Part shown: one piece after another, positions 1 through 11,514 of the stretch
Layout: each line of letters begins with the position of its first letter
How positions within the stretch are numbered: the stretch's first letter is position 1
Source of the DNA: Delphinapterus leucas
Lineage: Eukaryota > Chordata > Mammalia > Artiodactyla > Monodontidae
Reading direction: 5' to 3'
DNA: 64,000 bases
Assembly: GCF_002288925.2 (NCBI RefSeq)
Contig: NW_022098004.1
Location: forward strand, 11,198,061 to 11,262,060
Notes under the pieces: generated by a model
The model's input: only the letters and a program-made list of their open reading frames with translations
Database searches by the model: none
What the model was told of the DNA's origin: nothing
Translations under genes and position numbers: made by a program

Positions 1-335
1 ATGTGAGCTCAGATACTAAAAGAGAATGTTCTAGGTGTGGAAAGGAAGACATACTCAAATGTTGATGTAGGGAAGGTACCTCAAGCTGTAGGAACAGTAT
101 CTGGACTGCCATTCAGAATATATTCAGGCTTAAGCATTATATCTAAATAAAAGAGAAATACTTTAAAAGTCCTTTTGTACAAAAAAAATTAACATGAAAA
201 AGTAAAAATTTAACTTGGAGTGGGGGTAATATGTTCAAAAAAGAGAATGCATAAAATTATATATCTTTAATTTGCTGTTCTCCCTTTACATTAATTATCA
301 CTAACCTTTTAAATGGAAGGAGAAAAATATTTGGC

Positions 336-672
336 CCTAATTTTCCTTTTTGGTGGTGTCTTTGTCTGCTTTTGGTATCAGGGTGATGGTGGCTTCATAG
401 AATGTCTTTGGGAGTGTTCCCTCCTCTTCAATTTTTTGGAAGAGTTTGAGAAGGATGGGTATAAGTTCTTCTTTGTATGTTTGGTAGAATTCGCCTGTGA
501 AGCCATCTCGTCCTGGACTCTTGTTTGTAGGGAGTTTTTAAATTACAGATTCTATTTCACTTCTAGTGATTGGTCTGTTCAAATTATCTGTTTCTTCTTG
601 AGTCAGTTTTGGTAGGCTGTATGTTTCTAGAAACTTGTCCATTTCTTCTAGGTTGTCAAATTTGTTGGCAGG
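336..672 (-). mobile_element. L1 LINE fragment, ORF2 reverse-transcriptase region, antisense
   Basis: Read on the minus strand this matches the part of mammalian L1 ORF2 in and before the reverse-transcriptase domain; on the plus strand it shows the familiar antisense wording around 'gaagccatctcgtcctgga' and 'ttgtccatttcttctagg'. The 100-codon plus-strand frame at 313-615 is the antisense shadow of this fragment and not a gene. It is truncated at both ends and carries stops in the L1 sense frame, so it is dead. Confidence 0.75.
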
Positions 673-1259
673 AAAGAGAAAAATATTGAAGTGAAAGTGG
701 AAGCATAAGAAGTGGGATAAGAGTTTCTTGTGATTTAATGATCATTTAATTTTCCAAATTCGTAAAATAACAATCCAAGTTATTATACTAAAAGAATGAA
801 TAAAGCCATGTTTCTGGTGATGGAGTGGGCCGGGGGAGGCTATTTACTGGAAGATGGGAATTAGGTAGAATCTCCCACAAATGACTGTTCATTTAAAGCG
901 CCACAAATAAGATGGAAAATTATGTAATTTAAGGAGCACCTAAAAGAGCTGGCAACGTTTAGGTTACAGCATAGAAGAGTAGAAATGGGGAAATACTTGC
1001 AAAATTGTCATGCATCTTTAAATGCATCTTTAAGTGTTTATGTAACAGAGATCCTCATCTTTTCTAGATATCTAGGAGAATTACAGTATCTCACGGCCTG
1101 TGCCTAGACCAAGGAGTGGAGAAGTGCCTTTCTCATATACTTTCATCCTCTCTTATGTCTCTTTTACCTAAAGGTTGGCTTAAAAAATTAATGTCTGTGT
1201 CAGTAATGGTTTTCCATGAAAAATAAAATGCTTCTTCAGGTAGAGAAGAGAGTTGAGTT
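673..1259. other. Unannotated stretch
   Basis: AT-rich single-copy-looking DNA. I see no exon with paired splice signals, no RNA gene and no repeat that I recognise. Confidence 0.5.
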
Positions 1260-1445
1260 TCCTGGGTACCTGAGCCCTGGAACCAGCCAACCTGTGCTGG
1301 AAACCAGCCTCCACTTACCACCTGTGTGACCTGAGGAAAATTAGGTGAATTCTGAGTGTCTCAATCTCCTCATGTATAAAATGGGAATAATAATGTATCT
1401 TTTTCTAAAGCTGAAGTATAATTATGAACGTAAAGCACTTAGAAT
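1260..1445 (+). repeat. MIR SINE (old)
   Basis: The order 'cctgtgtgacctgaggaaaa', then 'tctcctcatgtataaaatgg', then 'gtaaagcacttagaa' follows the MIR consensus core and 3' part in the plus orientation. It is heavily diverged, as expected of this pre-eutherian family. It directly abuts the L1 tail that follows. Confidence 0.6.
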
Positions 1446-1924
1446 AAGCAATTCCACTTCCAGGTATATACCCAAAAGAATCGAGAACAGATATATGAAT
1501 AAATTTGTGTACACCCATATTCACAGCAGCATTATTCACAACAGCCGAAAGGCGGAAACCACGCAGGGTCCATCCACAGATGAATGGATAAACAAAATGT
1601 GATCTAGCCATACAATGGGATATTATTCAGCCTTCTAGAGGAAGGAAATTATGATACAAAAGGACAAATATTGTGTGATTTCACTTTAGGAGGTACCCAG
1701 AATACTCCAGTTCAGAGACAGAAAGTAACATGGTGGGTGCCAGGGGCTGGTTGAAGGAGGATTGGGGAGTTATGGCTTAGCGGGTGCAGGGTTTCAGTTT
1801 GGGAGTACGAAAGGGATCTGGGGGTGGATAGTGGTGATGGTTGCCCACAGCGTGCACGTAATTACTACCACTGAACTGTGCACTTGAAAATGGTTATAAT
1901 GGTAAATTTCATGTAGTGTGTGTC
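1446..1924 (+). mobile_element. L1 LINE, end of ORF2 plus 3' UTR
   Basis: The segment begins in the last part of L1 ORF2 (antisense of the 'agcaattccacttccaggta' to 'gatgaatggataaacaaaatg' region is seen in many mammalian L1s) and continues through the 3' UTR ending 'ctgtgcacttgaaaatgg'. The 3' end was later hit by the SINE at 1938-2147. Reading frames here are broken, so this is a 5'-truncated dead copy. Confidence 0.85.
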
Positions 1925-1937
1925 TTACTATAATTTT

Positions 1938-2147
1938 TTTTTTTTTTTTTTTTTGCTGTACGCGGGCCTCTCACCGTTGTGGCCTCTCCCGTTGCGGAGC
2001 ACAGGCTCCGGACACGCAGGCCCAGTGGCCATGGCCCACGGGCCCAGCCGCTTCGCGGCACGTGGGATCCTCCCGGACCGGGGCACGAACCCGTGTCCCC
2101 TGCATCGGCAGGCGGACCCTCAACCACCGCGCCACCAGGGAAGCCCA
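1938..2147 (-). mobile_element. CHR-2-type cetacean SINE with target-site duplication
   Basis: Minus-strand copy of the tRNA-derived SINE: head at 2147 (reverse of 'gggcttccctggtggcg'), body, and a poly-A tail seen as a long T run from about 1936. The 13-bp target-site duplication 'ttactataatttt' is perfect at 1925-1937 and 2148-2160. The element inserted into the A-rich 3' end of the preceding L1. Several overlapping frames of 68-81 codons here come only from the CpG-rich SINE body. Confidence 0.95.
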
Positions 2148-2187
2148 TTACTATAATTTTTAAACATGCTTCAGCTAATGCTTAGAG

Positions 2188-2365
2188 TAGTGGTTCTCAG
2201 TCAGGTGTCAGTACCGGCAGCAGTGTCAGCCTCACCGGGGACCTGTTAGGAAAACAAATTCTCAGGCCCCACTCGCAGTCGACTACATCCTAGACTTCGA
2301 GGGCGGAGCCCAGCCTTGTGTTCCAACAAGGCGTCTAGGTCACTCTGGTGTACGTGAATGTTAAA
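2188..2365 (+). mobile_element. MER5A1-like hAT-Charlie non-autonomous DNA transposon
   Basis: The sequence starts with 'gtggttctcagtcaggtg' and runs through 'ttaggaaaacaaattctcag' and 'gcgtctaggtcactctggtg', which follows the MER5A/A1 consensus order (terminal repeat, cytosine-rich centre, second half). It is short and non-coding. Divergence blurs the right end, so that boundary is approximate. Confidence 0.72.
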
Positions 2366-3394
2366 GTGTGAATTTTACAGGAGAAGACAGCTATAAGCAG
2401 TTGCCCAATACTAGCTATAATGACATCACTCGTCTTCCTTTTCTGTATTCTTTAGGCTTCCTTGATTTATTACCCAGAAAACATTTGTGCTTTTGTTTAA
2501 TTCCATATTTGCCTTCTTGATAATAGCTACTCTGATGTCTCAGCCAAAATGGCTAACAGAAGAAGGAAATATTTAGGGATAAACCGTACAGTACGTTACT
2601 GGCTGGTGGAGGCATATCCCCAAGGCTTATCTTTCATGTATTTGAGTAACAGGTAGACCAGAGGTCGTTTCCATAGTAACGCATACTCTGCAATTTATAA
2701 ATTGCAGAATGTAGAAGGAAATTACGGACAGTGCCTGTGGAAACTACAGTTTTTCTGAAGAATGTTTGTAATACCGTAAATTGGCATGTTCCCTCTCATG
2801 ATAAACCTAGAGGTTATGGATTTTTTAAATGGGTTGTAAGCATATGGGGGGGCATCGTAATCCTCATTAAACTTCCGCCAACTGTAGAGACCTCTTTATT
2901 CTTAAAATGAACATGCTGTGAAGGAACTCATTGCAAAATACCCAGACTGTGACAGACATTAACCTCCTACATCAATAGCTTCTACTTTTACCAAACTCCA
3001 GTAAAACTTAGGAATTCTCAACTCAAAGCACTTTCCTTCTGCAATCAAGTTTGCTTTTTGCGAACCCATAAATCACATCACTTTCCCTGTTCTGAACAAA
3101 ACCTAAACCAGATTCCTTTCCCTCATTTTCGTCAGGCCTCCAAATTGGTAAACTCTTTCTTTACTCGATTCTTGGTAACTAAAGGTTGTTTCTTCAGGAA
3201 AGTAAGCTCTCAGAAAATGCAGCTAACCCTGGTTTTTGCAGGGGCTAACAACGTGTACTCGATATTTTGGAGGAATGACTCTATAATGGATGTCTATCAA
3301 CGGAGTGCTGGACCCCATCAGTGGATCTGAAAGCTTGTCTTGGTGTAGTTTCAGGCCACCCGTGATGATGTGTCTTGAAGTGTGTGTCTTAGGG
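2366..3394. other. Unannotated stretch
   Basis: No repeat I can name and no convincing exon. The small frames at 3058-3330 and 3290-3499 lack splice context and look like chance. Confidence 0.5.
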
Positions 3395-3530
3395 CTCCGG
3401 GCTGGAGCCAGTGAGACTTATTTTGAGCTCAGCTCTGCCACTTATTATGTGGCCTCCTGCAAGTCACCTGGGCCTCAGTTTATGCATAAATTAGACTAGA
3501 TTCTCCCTAAGTTTCCTTCTAAATCTAAAG
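3395..3530 (+). repeat. MIR SINE fragment
   Basis: The wording 'ctcagctctgccacttatta', 'tgcaagtcacctgggcctca' and the following low-complexity part follow the MIR core in plus orientation, with many substitutions. Confidence 0.6.
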
Positions 3531-5139
3531 GTGTTATGACACTTCCCCCCAACCCACAAGGGGAAGTTTCTGAAAGCAAGCTGGATGTTCCTAATTAGTG
3601 ACTAGTGACTCAGACGGAAAAGAAATATAAAAAATGGTTTCTGATTCATAGTCAGCTTTCACTGGAGGAATCAAAATGAAGCAAAACTCTGAGTGCCCAT
3701 TAAAGGATAATTTGGTTTTGGGAAGGACATAGGCCTATATATACAAAACCATCTTTAGTAACGTCACATAGAGATGACCCTCTGAGCCCTGTGCGTGAGG
3801 ACTCCACCAAACTGAAAGGGACCTTCTGGGGAAGGGGAAGGTGGTGGCTTCATGCATAATAGCTAAATAATGCAGAACCTGAGTGTCATTTATGTTTTGT
3901 AGAGGGGTCAGATTTTGTCCTGCGCAAATTGAAATGTTCAACAGAAGTAGTTGTTTTTTTTTTTGTTTCCTCAAGCGTTCTATGACTTGTTTTGAATCCC
4001 AACTCCTAAAAGTAGCAATCTACGGCAAGGAGGTCCGAAACCCACAGGATGATTTAAAAGCAAACAAATTCAAGGCAATAGTTTCTTCCAGTTCAAACCC
4101 GTCTCTTTCTGTTAATTCTAGTTCATTAGGAGAAAGAACCAGCAAAGTTTAAATCCCTTTTTCTGGCTGTTTCTCCGTAATCTATGTTTCCTTTTTCCCT
4201 CCTTATTCCCAAGAGGGCTGGTGGGTGAAGAGGGAGACCAGACCATACATCCTAATGATGGATGAAGTCATCCTCTGTTCCCTCTGCTCTCCCCCTACAT
4301 GTGAAGCCTGCTGAAGCTCCTGGTAGGTCTCCCTTTGAGTGACTTATCTTTCCTGCTACTGACTGGGGGGCTGTTGATGATGTCTGGTACCCACTGCTGT
4401 TTCTAGCCTTTGCCTCCAGTTAAAAGGCCCCCACTCCCTGCCGTCTCCTTGTCCCACCCCGAGACCTCCACAGGTCACTGGCCGAGAGTGTCCTGATCTC
4501 AGCACATGGGAACCCCTGGGGATTGTGCTGGGCAATGACATCTGTGAGGCTTGGACTCAGGGCGCTATCGCAAGCCTTTTATCCAGGACCATTTTTCACC
4601 CTGTGCTCTGTGTAGCTCTCGTAGCATCTGAGTGGTGATGTGCAGTTGGCACCCTCAGTGGGCAGTTCTGGTATAGTTACTGTCACTCACATCCCCCTTG
4701 ACCTAGTCCCAGGAGCACGAAGGATGGCGGTCCTCTCTCCAGGTTCAGGTCAGGACACTGAACCTAGTAATGGCACCACTCTCTTTCCATCAGCAGAAGC
4801 TCCTTGCTTTTTCATCCTGATGATAGGGATTGTGCACATTCGAGCAGTCTTCCATTCGACCTGCTACCCTACATCATTACTCACAGTGAAACTCCATACT
4901 CTGAGTCATCCTGGCTTAGTTCTTACAATGCAGGAGAAAGATTTTTGAAATTAGTTGACCCTCTTCTCATGAACAAAGCCTGTTCATCCGTCAAAAGCTA
5001 TTAGATCACTTGGGCTCAGACGTCTTAGTTAAAAGTCAAATGCAGAATAACTGATGCTGGGTGTTTTCCTGTATCTTTTAACAATCCGCTCTTCCTTGAT
5101 GCAACACATGCCTTTGGCCACATAGAAAAATATCTGACA
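3531..5139. other. Unannotated stretch
   Basis: About 1.6 kb with mixed base composition. The 102-codon frame at 4640-4948 and the 89-codon frame at 3883-4152 have no supporting splice sites, no recognisable domain and overlap other frames of similar length. I see no gene here. Confidence 0.5.
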
Positions 5140-5325
5140 CTGATTGGGAGCCTACTCTGTGCTAGGTTGTGTTCTAAGCCCTTGTTATATTGATTGACTT
5201 AATTCTCTCAACCATACTAGGAGACAGGTACCATTAATACCCCCATTTTGCAGAGGAAACTGAGGTTTAAGTGAATTAGAAAACTTGGCCAACAGCATGT
5301 ATCTAGCAAGTGATAGAGCTACTAT
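5140..5325 (-). repeat. MIR SINE, antisense
   Basis: Antisense MIR wording in order: 'gagcctactctgtgctaggt', 'ttctctcaaccatactagga', 'ccccattttgcagaggaaac', then 'agcaagtgatagagct'. This is the reverse of the MIR core. Confidence 0.7.
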
Positions 5326-5367
5326 CTTGGGAAAGTACCACCCCAAGAGCCATAATGAGTTCATTTT

Positions 5368-5532
5368 TATCAGCTATATATACTGTTTATTTGTTATATA
5401 TATTTATTATATATGTTTACATTTATTATTTATAATATCTATCATGATCTATTTCTATGCATTATATATCATAAATATATATTATTATATACTTCCTATT
5501 TATATATTGATTTCCATATATATACATAAAAG
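5368..5532. repeat. AT-rich low-complexity tract
   Basis: Nearly pure A/T sequence rich in TATA, TTAT and ATAT steps. The 84-codon frame at 5285-5539 is caused by it, with runs of Tyr and Ile. Confidence 0.8.
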
Positions 5533-5850
5533 GTACTAAATACTAAAGGATTTAGTACTTAATTAGCCAGTTATTCCCTTCTTTTTGTTTTCATATTTTT
5601 AAGGCAGAACAACCACCTTCATGGCTCTCTTGGATGGTAAGCGAAAGAGTAGCTGCTCGGGTTAAAGCAGGGAAAGAGAGCGGGGATGTCTGTGGGTCAG
5701 GTGATAGTGGCCAGTCCAGTTTACCTCCTCCAGGGCAGCTCTGCTGACCCCGAGTTCTTCTCAGATTTCAGTTTGAAACCCCTCTCCCTGCAGGTGGCCT
5801 TTTCACCATCGTAGTACCTCCTGAGGCATAAGTCAAAATCCAGTTGCCAG

Positions 5851-6014
5851 GGACTCTCCTGGTGGTCCAGCGGTTAAGACTTTGCCTTCCAGGGCAGGGA
5901 GAGCGGGTTCGATCCCTGGGGGAACTAAGATCCCACATGCCTGGCGGCCAAAAAACCAGAACAGAAAACAGAAACAACATTTTAACAAAAATTCAATAAA
6001 GACTTAAAAAAAAA
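5851..6014 (+). mobile_element. tRNA-derived SINE (short CHR-1/Bov-tA-like form) with target-site duplication
   Basis: The head reads 'ctctcctggtggtccagcgg' and the B-box-like 'gggttcgatccctggg' is intact. The body ends with 'agatcccacatgcctggcgg' and the tail ends in an A run. A 16-bp duplication with one mismatch flanks it (5835-5850 and 6015-6030, 'aaaatccag(t/g)tgccag'). Confidence 0.9.
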
Positions 6015-6030
6015 AAAATCCAGGTGCCAG

Positions 6031-6399
6031 GACTGGACTGGGTTGTAGACCATCCAGTTTAGTTTTTGATTGGATGGGGGCCCACAGATGAGCACTTGAG
6101 CCGCAAGCTGTAACCTCCACCCTTTGACTTTCCACTTCTGTCCGTATTTGGAGGCCCCTGAGGCCCCCAAAGCAGAGACTGCCAAGTTGAAGTTAGTATT
6201 CACACTTCTTTTGTTCCCAGGGTGTGCTGTGTTTGGTTGCTGCGTTACGACAGTGTGTTCCCACAGTCTAAGCCCTTGCTTTCCACCTTCACTTACTTAC
6301 CTGAACTAAATGGCCCCTGACAGCTTTTCTGTGCGCAGCCTTGACCCCCAGGCACTTCCTGACAAGCCTGAAATTACGGTCAGGGGTGTCAGCTCGTAC
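6031..6399. other. Unannotated stretch
   Basis: No named repeat and no exon-like segment. The minus frame at 5982-6203 runs into the SINE tail. Confidence 0.45.
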
Positions 6400-6530
6400 A
6401 CACTGCCATGTCACATGCTCTGTGAGGCAGTGACTATATTTTGTTCACTTTTATGTCCCCGGCACGCAGTATACTACTTGGGACATGGCAAGCACTCAAC
6501 GGGTGTTTCCTTCAGTTGTTAATTAACTAA
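6400..6530 (+). repeat. L2 LINE 3' end fragment
   Basis: The order 'ctctgtgaggcagtgactat', 'ttttatgtccccggcacgca', 'gcaagcactcaacgggtgtt' follows the L2 3' end, whose consensus describes the same order before its short terminal repeats. It is diverged. Confidence 0.55.
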
Positions 6531-8500
6531 TGGCACTAGCTTGTGCTCTTATCGGTTGATTTAAATGTCAGTTCATTAACTATCCTGAAGAAGCAGATGT
6601 GGTTTTACATGCTTAATTTATAAGGAGGAAGCCTTTTGATGATCATGGGTTTTGTTTTAAAATCTTAAAAAAAAAATTAGGAGGATTTAGTGATCTGATG
6701 AACCGTGGAATTAATTGCTTGCTCTCCCCAAGTTCCATCGCTCTCTCCCGAGTCCAGTCTGTTAAAGATGCTTTTGACAGCTCTGACACGTTGTTTTACA
6801 TCTTAACTAGCAGGTCGACTCACCTTCCTTGTGAACAAGGAACCATCTTTCATGTTTGCTTTCCTTATTCCAGTGTAGTTCTCTGGAAACAAAGCTATCA
6901 GCTGTCATTGTTTTTCTATCATTATAATTTCAAGTGACATTATAACAAGCTTTTTCGGCCCTCTGGGATACTTAGAAGTATTCATTAACCTCATATCACA
7001 AAGTATAGCTCTCTTAAAACTAAAAATGCAAATATTTCAGTAGCTTATTTTTCTCATGGTTAGTTATCATTAATGATAGAAGTTTTGTGAGTCAAGTGGC
7101 ATTTTTACAAAAGAAGAAAATGTGTGTGCTCTTAACCACATCAAAGCTATTTTAAATAATGTCCAAATAACTTCAAATTATCAGAATGTTAAAGGCAAGA
7201 AATAATTCATCAGTTTGAAGTCATGCCCAATTTTTCTACATTCTAGTATTGCCTTTTCTTTTGCACTGGATTTGGGCAAATATTCTCAAGGATAATTAAA
7301 GACAGGCGAAATACCTGGCCCGTACTATTAATTTGATACCAGAGTTACCCCAAATGGGAGAAAACATTCTCCTGCTAATGGTAATATCATATAGTGCCTT
7401 GCTTTCTATTTTTTATATATCATTTTTCCACCAGTATTCAGTTTTTGAGTAACAGGTCCTAGACACTACAGCAATTAAATCCAACTTTCCCACAAACCTC
7501 CATGGCCATAGGGCAAGTAAGAGGCCAGAGACAAAGATTCAAAATCCAGTTGGTTAGATTGTGTCTGTGCCTGTTCCTCCTTGCCATTTAGTTCTATATA
7601 CAAATTGTTAATTCACTGTTTAGTTTAACCATGTTCCAGGTAAATTGTGCATTAAATATTTTAAGCACTACACAGATTCGCCATTTACCACGTAGTGGCT
7701 GTACTAAACCTCACAAATGTATTTTAAAGGAAGAGAAATAGCTATATTCTTTGTGCACCGCTAATTCCCTATCATCTTAAATATTTTCCAGTTATTTAAT
7801 TTCTACCCCTGGGAAAGGCACAATCTTTCATATAATAAATACTATGTAATCAGAGGAATGCCATTTCTCTCTCAAACCAATTTTCATTAAGTAGAAAATA
7901 TAGACTAACCCCAAAAAACTTCTTCTGCTTTCAGTTGTCATCTCTTTTAGAAAAAGAAAGCTACGGAGTATCATTTGCAATTTAAAATGTCTTTCTGAAA
8001 GGCCACCATTCACTGAAATGCCACATTCAGAGATGCTTTATTTCTTTCATTCCGATGGCTTTTAATAAGTAAATTCACAGCCACTGCAACAGTTTCTCTA
8101 AGAATGTGTTGAGACTTAAATAAATAATATACCTGAGTGTGTGTTTTGTGGTGGTGGGGGGGGGTACTGAAATCACTTTCAGAAGTTCACAAGACCGTTC
8201 TAGATAATCACCTTCCCAAATACCTGAGAGGAGGTAAATGAAACAAAACTCTAATCACACCCTGTACCGTTCAGAGAGCATGGCCACATTTAGTGTTGCT
8301 GTTTTCATTTTTATATAATCAAGAGTTTCCACTAGGGTCAGTGGATATTACTCGGTTTTGGAACTGCACTTCAGGGCAATTTATTTCCATTGCTGGATTA
8401 AAAACATCGATTGGCCTGCATGATCCTGCCCCTGTGACCCCCATCAGCCTCTCTTTCCCACTCACAAAATTTTCTGTGGTCTGGTCACCACTGTTTCCTT
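6531..8500. other. Unannotated stretch
   Basis: About 2 kb of AT-rich sequence with no recognised repeat. A G-run with TGG repeats occurs near 8140-8165. A chance acceptor/donor pair encloses a 45-bp open segment near 7475-7515, with a weak acceptor, and I do not call it an exon. Confidence 0.5.
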
Positions 8501-8513
8501 TCCTCCTACTTCT

Positions 8514-8818
8514 TTTTTTTTTTTTTTTAAACTTATTTATTTATTTTTGCTGTGTTGGGTCTTTGTTGCTGTGCACAGGCTTCTCACTGCGGTGGCTTCC
8601 CTTGTTGTGGAGCATAGGCTCTAGGTGCGCAGGCTTCAGTAGTTGTGGCATGAGGGCTCAGTAGTTGTGGCTCGCGGGCTCTAGAGTGCAGGCTCAGTAG
8701 TTGTGGTACATGGGCTTAGTTGCTCCGCGGCATGTGGGATCTTCCCAGACCAGGGCTTGAACCCGTACCCCTTGCATTCGCAGACGGATTCTTAACTACT
8801 GTGCCACCAGGGAAGCCC
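8514..8818 (-). mobile_element. CHR-1-type long SINE with target-site duplication
   Basis: Long form of the tRNA-derived SINE on the minus strand, with the repeated 'cagtagttgtgg' motifs in its body and the head at 8818. A perfect 13-bp duplication 'tcctcctacttct' flanks it at 8501-8513 and 8819-8831. The insertion interrupts an older pyrimidine-rich sequence that may be L2. Confidence 0.95.
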
Positions 8819-9109
8819 TCCTCCTACTTCTGGCTCAGTTTTTTTGCACATGGTGTTCTGTCAACTTGGAGGAGTCTCCCCCTCCTCTTCTTTGTCTTTG
8901 TACCTTAAATGTTACTTTCTCCATGGAGCATTACATAAACCAAGAAGTTAGGTGTCACCCTATTACCTGCTCTTGTAGCACCATGTAGAATCTTTCCTTA
9001 CACACAGATCAACTGTAATTAATGAAAAGCGTAATATCCTCCTCCTCCATGCGCTCCAGTCACTACAAGCGTTTCCACCACCACTGTCCTCTTAATGTCA
9101 TGTTTTAGT

Positions 9110-9270
9110 AGCTCAGTACTCATCGATATCCCCCACTGTGCCGTGAGCCATGTCAAGACAGGGCTGCCCTATCCTAACCATATCTTCATCTTTTTATGTG
9201 GAGAGTATCACAGTCATTGGCACAAAAGTAGATCCACAAGGAGTATTTAGTGAATGAACGAAACAAACTT
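9110..9270 (+). repeat. L2 LINE 3' end
   Basis: 'ccccactgtgccgtgagcca', 'agacagggctgccctatcct' and the end 'gtatttagtgaatgaacgaa' follow the L2 3' terminus including the short terminal tandem repeat. Confidence 0.65.
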
Positions 9271-9355
9271 GAACTTAACTCACTGTAACTGCCTAGTTCA
9301 GCTCCTCTTGAGGGTGTACTGGACCACTGAAAGATCTCCCAGCCTCAGCACTATT

Positions 9356-9704
9356 TTTTTTTTTTTTCCATAAATTTATTTATTTATTTATTTTTGGCTG
9401 TGTTGGTTCTTCGTTGCTGTGCACGGGCTTTCTCGAGTTGCGGCAAGTGGGGGCTACTCTTCGTTGAGGTGCACGGACTTCTCATTGAGGTGGCTTCTCT
9501 TGTTGTGGAGCATGGGCTCTAGGTGCGTGGGCTTCAGTAGTTGTGGCATGTGGGCTTCAGTAGTTGTGGCATGTGGGCTCAGTAGTTGTGGCTCGCGGGC
9601 TTAGTTGCTCCGGGGCATGTGGGATCTTCCCAGACCAGGGCTCGAACCCATGTCCCCTGCACTGACAGGCGGATTCTTAAGCACTGTGCCACCAGGGAAG
9701 TCCC
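9356..9704 (-). mobile_element. CHR-1-type long SINE with target-site duplication
   Basis: Minus-strand long SINE: A-tail at the left as T run and TTTA repeats, 'cagtagttgtggcatgtggg' units in the body, head at the right. The duplication 'agcctcagcactatt' (9341-9355) and 'agtctcagcactatt' (9705-9719) differs at one base. Confidence 0.95.
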
Positions 9705-9743
9705 AGTCTCAGCACTATTAAAATTTGGGTCAGGTAATTATTT

Positions 9744-9780
<37 letters not shown>
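9744..9780. repeat. (GT)n microsatellite
   Basis: Uninterrupted GT dinucleotides, about 18 units, followed by 'acgcacgtgt'. Likely polymorphic. Confidence 0.97.
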
Positions 9781-9783
<3 letters not shown>

Positions 9784-10559
9784 CACGTGTTAGTGGGAGA
9801 GGGCTGTTCCGTTCATGGTAAGATGTTCAGCAGCATGCATGGCTTCTCTCCACTACATACCAGGAGCACCTCCCTGAGTCCTGACACTCAAAAATGTCTC
9901 TAGATGTTACCAAACATGGTCTTGGGTGTCAAAATTGCTCCCTTGAGACTTACTTAATAATCCAGTACATGCTTTCCTCTGACCAAAATCAGTCACATTG
10001 ACAAAATAATAAAATCTTACTATCAATAATAATAAGACAAATTCCAGTTGTGTCTCTAACTTGCCTAAATACCTTTCGCTGGGTCACCATGTCTACGGAA
10101 TTGATAACGTGCACTGTAAATAAAGGTGTTGTCGAAAGCAGGATCTGAAATACCTGCGTTGTACTTACTGTCTCTGCCATGAGTTGCTACTTTGACCTTC
10201 AGCAGGGATTAGACCTCCCTGGATTCCAAGTTCTTCATTCTGAAAGCTAGGCTAAATGATTTATACTATTTTTCTCTCTCCAAAATTCTCAGATTCTTTA
10301 TACAATTCTGTTACCCATGCGAATTGGCAAACACCGTCTTTACACGTTTTGCACTGTGTTCAGGCAACACCTATTTAAAGTATTTTAAAAGATCACATCT
10401 GGATGTCTCTAAGAATTCAGAGGTTGCCTGAAATATTTTTCTTATGAGGTACCAAGAAACCCTATGCAACACTTTGCATAGCATATTATTTAGAAAATAA
10501 AGTGTGTTCTTTCTCTACTAGACTTCAAATAGTAGAGTGCTATGCTGTTGAAAGAGGGG
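9781..10559. other. Unannotated stretch
   Basis: No recognised repeat or exon. Possible MIR-like wording around 10190-10260 is too degraded to call. Confidence 0.45.
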
Positions 10560-10727
10560 ACCCTTAATCTTGGTAACTTATTACGTGGCTTTAGGGAAGT
10601 GATTTAATTTCTGTGAACCTGCTTTCTCCCATCTGTAGGTTAGAAGTTATAACGGTAGCTCATATGGTTGTTGTGAGGTTTAGGGTTTGGTACAATGCCT
10701 CATGCATAGTAAGTGTTCGATAAATTT
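10560..10727 (+). repeat. MIR SINE
   Basis: Plus-strand MIR in correct order: 'taacttattacgtggcttta', 'ctgctttctcccatctgtag', 'ggttgttgtgaggtttaggg', 'catagtaagtgttcgataaa'. The GTAAGT in it is part of the MIR consensus and not a splice donor. Confidence 0.75.
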
Positions 10728-11456
10728 TACTGCTTTATTTTTTTAACTAATTCTAAGACATTTTTTAGCAATGGCAACTGCTTTAGTCAGCAACTTTTTC
10801 TCTTAGTGCCACATGTAAGAAATGTTCACCTTGTAATCAACGGCATCAAAGATAGGAGACTAGTATTACGAGCTTTTTGGTCCACACATTATATGAGCTC
10901 ATGGTGTCCAACAGTATAGGAGCTCAATATAAATTTGTTGAATTAAATATCATGCATCAGTATACATGCATGTTTCAGCGATGTGTGGGCATGGGTTGTT
11001 CTACTTTATGGAAAAATGTAGATTTACTGACCTATATGGAAACCAACAAAAGTCACTTCCTGTTTATGACCTAGGTGGTCAGATTAAAAATCTCATTATA
11101 AAATTATCTTCATTTGCATAGAATGTCCTTTACTTGTAACATTTAATTAATATCATAACTCATCAAAGGTGCTGAATGATAATATACGCCACTATCCCAT
11201 TTGGCTAATCCCAAAGGAGCATATGTTTATTTAGATTTCCCAACTAGAGAGATTAAGGCCTGAAGATGCTGCATTAGAACCTACAGCTATCTCTGTTTAT
11301 TTTTCCCAAGGCTGCTAATTATGTTCTCAAAATACGATTGGTTGAAGCAATTTGTATGCAAAGCACATCCTATCATTACAATGCCTGTATATCTTTGTCA
11401 TGTGGCTACTTAGCCCATATAACCTAACAATAACCCATTATCAAGAAAGATGATCT
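10728..11456. other. Unannotated stretch
   Basis: AT-rich; the two frames at 10713-10919 and 10877-11074 show no domain or splice context. Nothing further supported. Confidence 0.45.
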
Positions 11457-11514
11457 GGGACTTCCATCGTGGAGCAGTGGTTAGGAATCCCCCTGACAAT
11501 GCAGGGGACACTGG
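11457..11514 (+). mobile_element. Truncated SINE head fused to the RPL31 pseudogene
   Basis: The first ~58 bp of a CHR/Bov-tA-like SINE ('gggacttccatcgtggagca' through 'tgcaggggacactgg') in plus orientation. It stops inside the tRNA-derived head, before the A-tail, at the point where antisense RPL31 sequence starts. No target-site duplication is visible for this fragment. The join is best explained by a SINE insertion into the pseudogene followed by deletion, or by a chimeric insertion. Confidence 0.75.

Noticed and set aside
313..615. A 100-codon plus-strand frame
   Set aside because: It is antisense L1 ORF2; the sense strand of the fragment is the minus strand.
7475..7515. A 15-codon segment between 'ctacag' and 'gtaaga' with phase 0/0
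   Set aside because: Acceptor lacks a pyrimidine tract, and similar chance pairs occur at about 26645-26690 and 58390-58436. They give the background against which the called exons must be judged.
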